Source: Flavobacteriales bacterium (GTDB taxonomy: Bacteria; Bacteroidota; Bacteroidia; Flavobacteriales_F; PHOS-HE28). From it: 64,000 nt of DNA. Position 1 is the first letter of the stretch; every line of letters starts with the position of its first letter. Shown here in pieces: positions 1-7,421 of the stretch. A program made the translations under genes and the position numbers. The stretch covers positions 248,001-312,000 of the forward strand of contig JADJCS010000002.1 in the NCBI GenBank assembly GCA_016703105.1, in the 5' to 3' direction. The notes under the pieces were generated by a model. It was not told the DNA's origin. It worked only from the letters and a program-made list of their open reading frames with translations, and did not search any database.

Positions 1-1
1 G

Positions 2-301
2 GACCTGCGCATCATCTTCACGGTGCTTGAGGAGAACACCTCGGGTGGCAAAGCGCATTGGGACGCCTACTACACCTTCAGCAAGACCGGACGGAAGGTG
101 CATAACAGCATCACCGCTACGTTCACCTTCAAGGACGGGCTGATACTGACGCACCAGGATCACTTCGACTTCTGGCGCTGGAGCCGGCAGGCGCTGGGGA
201 TATCCGGACTTCTCCTCGGTTGGACACTAATGCTCCGGAAGAAGGTGCAGGGGGTCGCGGCGGGGTCGCTACGATCGTTCCGCGCCAAAGAGGGCGCTTG
301 A
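2..301 (+). CDS. NTF2/SnoaL-like family protein, 5' truncated by window edge
   Basis: The reading frame is open from the first complete codon, so the N-terminus lies outside the window; 99 residues remain. The pattern 'HWDAYYTF..TGRKVHN.I.A.F.FKDG.I..H.D.FDFWRWSRQALG' is typical of the small nuclear-transport-factor-2/SnoaL-like proteins of Bacteroidota, which form a cone-shaped alpha+beta barrel. Family members have varied or unknown substrates, so no reaction is assigned. An internal GTG at 23 could serve as a start but would cut into the conserved fold. It converges with the metalloprotease gene, the two stops being about 10 nt apart. Confidence 0.75.
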   Translation, partial: DLRIIFTVLEENTSGGKAHWDAYYTFSKTGRKVHNSITATFTFKDGLILTHQDHFDFWRWSRQALGISGLLLGWTLMLRKKVQGVAAGSLRSFRAKEGA

Positions 302-311
302 GCGATCTAGT

Positions 312-1469
312 CTAGTATTTAACGAACCGCGCAGGCGCCACGGATCCATCCACTTGCAGCAGGTAGGTTCCTGGCTGAAGGGTCGCGATATCGATGGCGG
401 AGGCGAAGGCTTGCAGGCGAATGATCCGCCCCTGTGCATCGCGGATCGTGATCGAAGTTCCATGTCGTGCTTCGCCGCGTAGGGTAATGCGGTCTTCCGC
501 AGGGTTCGGGTGAACGGACCATGTGTCCTCATTGCGGAGCTCGGCAAGCCCCACATCCGGTGCGATGCTCCATCCAATGTCCGCCAGCATCCCGATGCAG
601 ATCGGGCCAGGCCAATGGTTCGCATCACCCGGTGAACTGAACGGTGTCATCAGTTCATTGGGGTTGCTGTTCGGGTACGTGCTTTCATTCAGGTGGACAC
701 AACTGCTGCCCAGTGCGAACGTGCTTGGAGAATAGATACGAACGGTTGCTCCACCGCTCGCCTGTAGACCTTCGGGTCCGTTCCAGCGCAATTGGTTGCT
801 AGTGAAGAAGGACCCGAGCGGTGCGGAAGGGTTGGGCACATCCACCCTCCTCCCTTGCGTGGATGCTTGCAGGAAACGCTCGCACATCCCGGGCATCGTC
901 TCCCGTCCCGGCCAGGGGAAGCTCGTCATCAGCGGGAATAAGTCCGCCATTTCCTATAGACCCAAGGAACCCTCGGTGCCGATTTTCTTGGCCAATCCCA
1001 CGAAGCCGAGCCCATGCCCCAATTCATGCAAGGCCACACTCACGAGATCGTGTTGTCCGCCGCCGGGGTTGCCATCCAGGCCGGTGTACCAATCGATGTT
1101 GATCTCATCATTGTTCAGGAATACATCGATGTCGTTCTCACCCGGGTTCAGTTCCGATCCGGTGATCGAATTGGCGAGCGCGGTGGCATACCAAGTGGCG
1201 GCTACTGGAGCACTGATGAAATCCTTCCGCCCGTTCGGGAAGGTGATGCCGAGCGTGCCTGCACCGAGCGGGAACCAAGCCACCCGCACTTTGATCGGCA
1301 CATCCGAAACGAGGATCCCCGCCCAGATATCCGCCGCGTGCTCCACGGCGGCATTGGCCTGTGCGTCGGGCGGTGTGCCGATGAAGGTGATGTCGAACGT
1401 GGTGGCTTTCGTCGTCGTCCCATGCAGGATGACGATCAATGCAATGGCACGAAGGAACGATCGAAGCAT
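312..1469 (-). pseudogene. Secreted matrixin-like metalloprotease with T9SS sorting domain, interrupted by in-frame TAG
   Basis: An N-terminal signal peptide is followed by a zinc-protease domain with HELGHGLGF (H148, E149, H152). The usual third histidine of HExxHxxGxxH is replaced by Gly, as I recall for related bacterial secreted proteins. Codon 172 is TAG (954-956), and the same frame continues without a shift through the rest of the protease domain ('NPSAPLGSFFTSNQLRWNG') to a type A T9SS sorting domain ending ARFVKY. The two halves are one ancestral gene of about 385 codons. The 171-residue product alone would lack the sorting domain. The lesion could be a real nonsense mutation or a base-call error. 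Start chosen for the signal peptide; a TATCTTG box sits 4 nt upstream. Confidence 0.8.
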
Positions 1470-1473
1470 AGCG

Positions 1474-1481
1474 CAAGATAG
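1474..1481 (-). promoter_or_regulatory. Candidate -7 box (TATCTTG-type) abutting metalloprotease start
   Basis: On the minus strand the start codon at 1469 is preceded by CTATCTTG and a 4-nt spacer. The box is one T short of the Bacteroidota TAnnTTTG consensus, so this is a weak member of the group of start-proximal boxes described in the findings. Confidence 0.3.
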
Positions 1482-1532
1482 CCGACGCGGTGGGCAGAGG
1501 GGATTATTCCTACCCGTATCCCGGCTGCTATG

Positions 1533-3725
1533 TCAACAGATCTTCACGAAGCGCGCGGATACGGAACCGCCATCCTGATACGAGGCCCGGATCACATACG
1601 GGCCTTCCGGTAATGCGCTGATATCGAGGGAGGATCCGGCCCTTCCGGCCCGGACCGGCGCGATGAGCACGACCTGTCCGCGCACATCCAGAACTTCCAG
1701 ACGCACTGGATCCGATGTTCCGCCCAAGTGGTCAATGATCAAAAGATCCTGCGCCGGATTCGGATGCATGCGCAGCTCTAGCGCCCTAGCGGCGGATGGT
1801 GCGTTGATCCCCGTGTTGAGGCATCCCGGTGCGTAGAAGCTTGACAGCATACGCACATAGGCCGCTTGCGTGTAGATACCGATCTCGGTCACCGTCCAGG
1901 AATTGATGGGCCAGTTGGTGTTGAAGTCCTTCCAGGATTTCTGCGCGGGCTGGTTCTTGGGCGGTTCTATGCTTTCAGCGATGCACAGTGCATTGTTCTG
2001 CACGCTCCCGCAATTGTTCGGGCAGCACGCGTCCCAATCGTAGGTGGGGTTCGGACCACCGGGTACAAAGCCCGGTGCGGGGCCGTAGGTGCTCACGCCT
2101 GCTTCATCCCACAAGGCACTGCCATCGGTGAACCAGCCATGGTAGATGCTGTTCACAGAGCGCTCCGCTCCGAACGCACCCATGTTGGTGAGGTAGACCG
2201 TGTTGTTCGGGTTCACGCCATGGAAGTAGTGGACGAAACCTGCTGCGGCCTTTTCGTAGTTCGCGGCGTTCGCGCCGTCCAGCCCGTACGTGTTCATGGT
2301 GTTGAACATGTTGGCTTGATGGCCCTTGGTGGTATTGCTGCCCCAGGTGTAGTTATTGGTGGCGAGGTAGGCACCGTAGGCATCAGTGGCGTCGGTGTAA
2401 GCTGGAAGATTATCCGCGTTGTTGGCGCTCAGCGATGATGCGTACGCATCCTGGATGGCGTCGAGCACCGCCGGTGTGGGTGCCGCACAGTTGGCGTAGT
2501 AGAGAAGCATGTCCTGATCGGCCGCTTCAAAGGGGTAGGCATAGCTCCATTGCAACAAGTGCGCATCGGTATAGTGCGCATCGAAGTAGGTACGGTAGCC
2601 GGTGTTACCCGTAGTGGCATAGAGGTAGAGCGCAGCGGAAAGGTGCCGCATGTCCGTATCGTAAGTGCCCAGTTCGGGATCGGGGTTCACCAAGCCGGCG
2701 TTCGTGCTGAAGACGTTCGGGTTCGCCGCGGCCCAGTCGTAGCTCGCGATAGCGGCATCACGAAGGGTTTGGGCATAGGTGGTTTGTCCAACGGCCTCGA
2801 ACTGGATGCTGGCGAGCGCGCACACGGCGGCTGTGGAGTAGGTGGCCGAGGTGCTCGGGCCGGAATGGCGACGCACGTTCACATCCACGCTCGGCGGACT
2901 GATGCTCCCGGAGGAGGAAGTGGTCACCGCCACTTTCCCGATCACCGAGCCATCCGGCAGGCGCATGCGGAGGAGCCAGTCGAGTTCGTATTTCACTTCA
3001 TCCAGCAGATCGGGAATGCCGTTGCCGCTCTCGGGAATGCCGGAATCATCACCCCACACGCCGGGGTTCTCCCAGTAGGCAAGGAGCAGGTCGCTGAGCA
3101 CGCCATAGGTCCAGTTCACATACTTGTTGTGGTCCCCGGCATCGTGCCAGCAGCCGTGCAGGTCGCGTTCGTTAGCAGGCAACGGGTTGGTCACCAGACG
3201 GCAGTTCAGGTCCTGGTCCGTGCCCACATGGCAGAGTGCAGGATCGCTCCACCCGGCTCCGGCGTACGCCGCCGGTTTGTCCGTCCCGCACCGTTGGTAG
3301 TAGAAGGCGCGCAGTGCAGTGGTCAGCACATCGGCGTATACACAATCGTCGATCTCGAAACGGTGCGAACGTGTATTGTTCGCGGGATCGTGCACGTAGT
3401 AGCTGCCAGCGGTGGTCGCCGTGCTGAAGTCGAACCACCAGACGACGTCGCCGCTTTGTTCGTGCTGCTGGCCACCGTTCCAGGGCGAGGCCGCCGCGCT
3501 GACGACCAGCGCGTTCGAACCCCATTCGCGTAGTTCGAGTGACGGGCCTGACGCGTAATTTTCCGCTGCGTTGTAGCCGACCTGCGGATCGCTGATCACG
3601 GCGATCTTCTCATCGCCGGTGCGGTAGCCGAATTGGTCCACCGCGATGCGATCGGTTTGGGTGCCGAGTTGGGCCGAAAGCCCGAAGGAGAGGCAAAAGA
3701 GAATGGGGGAGAAGAGCGTTCTCAT
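1533..3725 (-). CDS. Glycoside hydrolase family 9 endoglucanase (cellulase), T9SS-exported
   Basis: 730 residues: signal peptide (1-19), cellulase N-terminal Ig-like domain (about 24-125, 'IAVDQFGYRTGDEKIAV'), then a GH9 (alpha/alpha)6 barrel. Visible GH9 landmarks are HDAGDHNKYV (D195/D198, nucleophilic-water side), the 'HGVNP.N' histidine signature with 'PGGPNP', and a C-terminal 'TVTEIGIYTQAAYV' carrying the likely acid Glu. The last 75 residues are a type A T9SS sorting domain starting HPNPAQDLL. It should hydrolyse beta-1,4-glucans at or outside the cell surface. The ATG at 3725 is preferred over the one at 3746 because it starts the signal peptide directly. It is monocistronic; the nearest promoter candidate is TACCTTGG at 3777-3784. 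Confidence 0.93.
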   Translation of the reverse strand: MRTLFSPILFCLSFGLSAQLGTQTDRIAVDQFGYRTGDEKIAVISDPQVGYNAAENYASGPSLELREWGSNALVVSAAASPWNGGQQHEQSGDVVWWFDFSTATTAGSYYVHDPANNTRSHRFEIDDCVYADVLTTALRAFYYQRCGTDKPAAYAGAGWSDPALCHVGTDQDLNCRLVTNPLPANERDLHGCWHDAGDHNKYVNWTYGVLSDLLLAYWENPGVWGDDSGIPESGNGIPDLLDEVKYELDWLLRMRLPDGSVIGKVAVTTSSSGSISPPSVDVNVRRHSGPSTSATYSTAAVCALASIQFEAVGQTTYAQTLRDAAIASYDWAAANPNVFSTNAGLVNPDPELGTYDTDMRHLSAALYLYATTGNTGYRTYFDAHYTDAHLLQWSYAYPFEAADQDMLLYYANCAAPTPAVLDAIQDAYASSLSANNADNLPAYTDATDAYGAYLATNNYTWGSNTTKGHQANMFNTMNTYGLDGANAANYEKAAAGFVHYFHGVNPNNTVYLTNMGAFGAERSVNSIYHGWFTDGSALWDEAGVSTYGPAPGFVPGGPNPTYDWDACCPNNCGSVQNNALCIAESIEPPKNQPAQKSWKDFNTNWPINSWTVTEIGIYTQAAYVRMLSSFYAPGCLNTGINAPSAARALELRMHPNPAQDLLIIDHLGGTSDPVRLEVLDVRGQVVLIAPVRAGRAGSSLDISALPEGPYVIRASYQDGGSVSARFVKIC

Positions 3726-3776
3726 GCTGATCGGGGTAATGTCCAATGGAAGATCGCACCGTGGGCTGCGCGATGT

Positions 3777-3784
3777 CCAAGGTA
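3777..3784 (-). promoter_or_regulatory. Candidate -7 box TACCTTGG upstream of GH9 gene
   Basis: Minus-strand TACCTTGG differs from TAnnTTTG at one position and lies 51 nt upstream of the GH9 start codon. No convincing -33 TTG was found, so the call is tentative. Confidence 0.3.
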
Positions 3785-3890
3785 CTTCGACCGAAGGCTC
3801 GGTGGAGCGGATGCCGGGTCGCTTCCGGATCGATGTCTCGTTATCGCTGTGCTCAACTGACCGGCGGGTAGATGAGCGGATAGGATCACA

Positions 3891-5615
3891 TCACGGGATC
3901 GACCTCAGTTCAATAAGGGCAGCCTTGTCGGCCTTGCGCACATCCACATACCAGTTTCGGTCGATCTGTACGCGGGCTTTCTTGCCGACCGGGATGGCTT
4001 CTGCTTGCCATCGTTGCCCTGGCGTGCAGCGTAGCGTTTTACCACCCACCTCGAGCGCTACCTCCGTCGCGAAGCCATCGATGCAGTTCGTCCAGCGCGT
4101 GTAGAGCTTCTTCTTGTGCACACCCCACTCGAGGACGGGTACCTGGGTGGTGCGCAAATATTGATCGAACAATTTGCTCAGATCGCGCTTGCAGAACATG
4201 CTGAAAAAGCTCTCCACTTCAGCGCTTGTCACCGTGCTGTGATAAAAGCGCTTGTTCATCTCCAATAGCATTGCCTTGAAGACACTATCGCCCACGATAT
4301 GCCGGATCGTATGCAGCATGCTGGCGCTCTTGTGGTACATGTCGCCGCTGCCTTCCTGGTTCACGCCGTACGGGCCGATGATCGGGATGTCGTTGTGGAT
4401 GTTCTTCCGGCAGCCGATCACATAGTCATTGCCCGCCTCTTCGCCCTGCTGGCACTGGGTGAATATGGTTTCGCTGTAATTCGTGAAGCCTTCATGCACC
4501 CACATGTCGGCGATATCGGCGGTGGTGATGCTGTTGCCGAACCACTCGTGCCCGCTCTCATGGACGATGATGAAGTCCCATTCCAAACCGCGCCCGGTGC
4601 CGCTGAGATCGCTACCGAGGTAGCCGTTCAAATACTTGTTGCCATACGCCACTGCGCTCTGGTGCTCCATGCCCAAATGCGGCGATTCCACCAGCTTGTA
4701 GCCATCCTCGTAGAACGGGTAAGGGCCGAACCACTCCTCGAAGCAGCGCAGCATGGAAGGCACTTGTTTGAAGTGTTCACGCGCCTTCGTTTCGTTCGCC
4801 GCCAGCACCCAGTAGTCGCAGTCCAATTTGCCCTGGGTGCCCTCGTACACTTCGCCGAAGTGCGCGTACTTCCCGATGTAGGGGATCAGGTTGTAGGAGT
4901 TGATCGGGTTGGTCACGGCCCAGATCCAAGTGGTTCGGTGGCGGGACTCGGTCAATTTTTCGCGGAGCCTACCGTTGCCGATGGCTTGTAGTGTGTCCGG
5001 CACGGTGATCCACAAGGCTGCGCTGTCCGGCTCATCGCTCTGGTGGTCCTTGCACGGGTACCACACGCTCGCTCCCAGGCCCTGACACGCCACGCTCATC
5101 CACGGGTTCCCCTGTTCGTCCGTCTTCCAGATCCAACCACCATCCCATGGCGGGCGCTTCGCCGCGCGCGGAACACCGTGGTAGTAGACCGTGATCGACG
5201 AGACATCCCCAGCCTTCATCGCGGTGGGTAGGTCCACCCAAACCACATTCCCCTCCCGGGTGGTGTGTACGGCTTGTTCGGAGATCAGGAAGGCACCATC
5301 GCGGTAAACCGCCGCGCTCTCCGTTATGCTATCGACCACCAACGGCTCCTGCAGGTCTATCTGCATCCGCTGCCCCTTCGCGACCGCGGTGAACGAGATG
5401 GTGGTCAACCCTTCGATCGAATGGTTCGTGAAGTCCGGCGCCACATGCACGTCGTAATGCGTTACATCCCACCAAGCCCGTTCAGGTCCGATGCTGCCGC
5501 GCAGGGTATCGGCGCGGGTATACACGCCGTGCGCGTTGAACACCAATTGGGCATGGAGCAACGAGGGTAGAAATGGGATCAGGAGGGCGAGGCGAACGGA
5601 GCGGAAGGAAGGCAT
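3891..5615 (-). CDS. M1-family zinc aminopeptidase, exported
   Basis: 574 residues from the ATG at 5615, chosen because it begins a signal peptide (ending LLHAQ); upstream in-frame codons look non-coding. Gluzincin landmarks are present: LGMEH (residues 314-318, the GxMEN-type substrate-binding loop), HESGHEWFG (zinc ligands H352 and H356, catalytic E353) and the downstream HEGF (E375, third ligand). The beta-saddle N-terminal domain precedes the catalytic domain, and the protein ends soon after it without the long ERAP1-like domain, so it resembles the short bacterial M1 forms. No T9SS sorting domain is seen, so a periplasmic role in peptide trimming is likely. A TACCTTTT box lies 6 nt upstream of the start. 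Confidence 0.92.
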   Translation of the reverse strand: MPSFRSVRLALLIPFLPSLLHAQLVFNAHGVYTRADTLRGSIGPERAWWDVTHYDVHVAPDFTNHSIEGLTTISFTAVAKGQRMQIDLQEPLVVDSITESAAVYRDGAFLISEQAVHTTREGNVVWVDLPTAMKAGDVSSITVYYHGVPRAAKRPPWDGGWIWKTDEQGNPWMSVACQGLGASVWYPCKDHQSDEPDSAALWITVPDTLQAIGNGRLREKLTESRHRTTWIWAVTNPINSYNLIPYIGKYAHFGEVYEGTQGKLDCDYWVLAANETKAREHFKQVPSMLRCFEEWFGPYPFYEDGYKLVESPHLGMEHQSAVAYGNKYLNGYLGSDLSGTGRGLEWDFIIVHESGHEWFGNSITTADIADMWVHEGFTNYSETIFTQCQQGEEAGNDYVIGCRKNIHNDIPIIGPYGVNQEGSGDMYHKSASMLHTIRHIVGDSVFKAMLLEMNKRFYHSTVTSAEVESFFSMFCKRDLSKLFDQYLRTTQVPVLEWGVHKKKLYTRWTNCIDGFATEVALEVGGKTLRCTPGQRWQAEAIPVGKKARVQIDRNWYVDVRKADKAALIELRSIP

Positions 5616-5924
5616 GCGCCGAAAAGGTAGGAGGAAGTGCGTGCCGCCATCCATCGGCAGGGACCGATCGCGCGAAGCGTGCCGAGGGCGAGTGGATCGG
5701 ATCCCGTGAAAGGCACGGGAAAACGGCCTGCTACCCGCGCTCCCTTCCCACACGTTTATCCCGCGCCAGATGAGGGTCTCCTCCGTTCGGAACCTGTTGA
5801 TACGAGCTTCAGACTTCCGGTTGAAAACTAAATGCGCGAAAACAAGAACACTTCGAAGCACCGTGACAGTAGGTTTGGTTCAACGGCTGAAGAAAGGGTG
5901 GCTTGAACGAACCGAAGGCGAACA
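5616..5924. other. 309-nt divergent intergenic region
   Basis: It separates the divergent M1 peptidase and the following T9SS protein. The minus-strand box TACCTTTT at 5622-5629 is the only promoter-like element I can support. The rest shows no RNA gene, convincing small coding frame or terminator hairpin. An AT-richer patch at about 5800-5880 may hold the plus-strand promoter, but no clear TAnnTTTG is visible. Confidence 0.5.
5622..5629 (-). promoter_or_regulatory. Candidate -7 box TACCTTTT abutting M1 peptidase start
   Basis: Minus-strand TACCTTTTCG ends 4-6 nt before the ATG at 5615, leaving almost no room for a 5' leader. It belongs to the group of start-proximal boxes in this window. 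Confidence 0.35.
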
Positions 5925-7412
5925 ATGGCTTACGCTGCACGAATGCTATGCTCCATCACCATAAGTTCTTGTGTCTTCTCTGCTTTGGGGCAGAACCCAG
6001 ACAGTAAGCGCATCGACCATTGGTACTTCGGCTATGGCGCCGGGCTTGACTTCAGCAGCGGTACCGCCGTGGCCGATACCAATGGCGCCATGCACGTGTG
6101 GAAGGGCAATACCACCATGAGCGACAAGGAGGGAAACCTGCTCTTCTATAGCGATGGCCGCCATGTGTGGAACGCCCAGCACGATTCCATGCCCAATGGT
6201 GATATCTGGGGCATTCCACCCGGTGTATTCCCCACGGATTGTGCGATCTCTATACCCAAGCCGGGCGACGACAACATCTACTACATCTTCACCAGCGACG
6301 GTACGAAAATGAGCCAGCAGAACGGGTTACAGTATCACATCGTGGATATGAGCCTACAGGGCGGCCTGGGCGATGTGGTGCAGAAGAACATACCGCTCCA
6401 CAGCCCGGTGACCGAACAGCTCTGCGCGGTACGCCATGGTAACAACTGCGACTACTGGCTGATCACTCACGAGAAGCACACGGCGAATTACCTCGCCTTC
6501 CACATTAGCGGGCTGGGTGTGGATCCCATTCCGGTGGTCTCGACAAATGGGGTGAGCAATCTGCCATGGGCGCAGAATAGCGCGGAGTATACAGGTGCCA
6601 TCATCCTAAAGGCCGCAACCCAAGGAGACAAACTCGCGTCAATTACAAATAGGCGTTGGCAGAACACAGGGCTAAGCGATCAGGTCCAGTTGAGCAGTTT
6701 CGATACTCAGACCGGATCGGTCTCCAATTCGTTCATCATCGAGCTGGATTCCACCTTCTCCGGATCGTGTTTCTCCCCTAACGGCCAGATCTTCTATGTC
6801 GAGCATGGGTCCTACACAGTTGAGCTCGATCAATTCGATGTGAGCCAGTTCGATTCGGTTGCGGTGAACAACTCTAGGTTCAATCTGCGGACTAGCTCGG
6901 TACGCACGTTCGCGACCGATCTGGCGTGCGCCAATGATGGAAAGATCTATGGTACACAACCATGGGGTTACGTACTGAATATTGATAGCATTCCAGTGAT
7001 CAATCAACCTGACGTTTGGGGGACTGGGTGCATGATTGAAGAATGGGCGGTGGGTTTGAACGGCCGGTTCTCACAATTCGCAATTCCGGAGACTGTCTTC
7101 GATTTCTCGGCGCCATCGGCGCCGGATCATTGCTGGGCAGAGATTGCTATGCTCCCGGACCTTGCTGAACTCAGACTTTGCGTGGATGGCGATCTACTTT
7201 TTTTGGACCTGGGTGGTGGGCGTATTTACGAAACACTTCAAGCTAGCATCGTCGATGCGTGTGGCAGGCGTTTTTGTTCGGAGCGGATCATTCCGACGGC
7301 AACCACCAGAACAAGCTTCTCTATTACCGGTCTTTCCCCAGGCCTCTACCTATTACGTCTTTCCGGCGCCAGCGGCTACCATACCAGTCGGTCTTTCGTC
7401 AAGCCTCAATAA
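5925..7412 (+). CDS. Secreted T9SS-sorted protein with predicted beta-propeller-like body
   Basis: 495 residues with a signal peptide; the start is either ATG 5925 or, giving a tighter signal peptide (ending SALGQ), ATG 5943. The N-terminal 'WYFGYGAGLDFSSGTA' and the following 'GNLLFYSDGRHVWN' are typical of a large Bacteroidota family of surface proteins with repeated beta-blade-like segments. No catalytic motif is visible. The last 80 residues are a T9SS type A sorting domain (ending 'SPGLYLLRLSG...RSFVKPQ'), so the product should be exported and anchored or released. It lies 9 nt upstream of the S74 protein gene and is probably cotranscribed with it. Function unknown. Confidence 0.85.
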   Translation: MAYAARMLCSITISSCVFSALGQNPDSKRIDHWYFGYGAGLDFSSGTAVADTNGAMHVWKGNTTMSDKEGNLLFYSDGRHVWNAQHDSMPNGDIWGIPPGVFPTDCAISIPKPGDDNIYYIFTSDGTKMSQQNGLQYHIVDMSLQGGLGDVVQKNIPLHSPVTEQLCAVRHGNNCDYWLITHEKHTANYLAFHISGLGVDPIPVVSTNGVSNLPWAQNSAEYTGAIILKAATQGDKLASITNRRWQNTGLSDQVQLSSFDTQTGSVSNSFIIELDSTFSGSCFSPNGQIFYVEHGSYTVELDQFDVSQFDSVAVNNSRFNLRTSSVRTFATDLACANDGKIYGTQPWGYVLNIDSIPVINQPDVWGTGCMIEEWAVGLNGRFSQFAIPETVFDFSAPSAPDHCWAEIAMLPDLAELRLCVDGDLLFLDLGGGRIYETLQASIVDACGRRFCSERIIPTATTRTSFSITGLSPGLYLLRLSGASGYHTSRSFVKPQ

Positions 7413-7421
7413 CCCAATACC

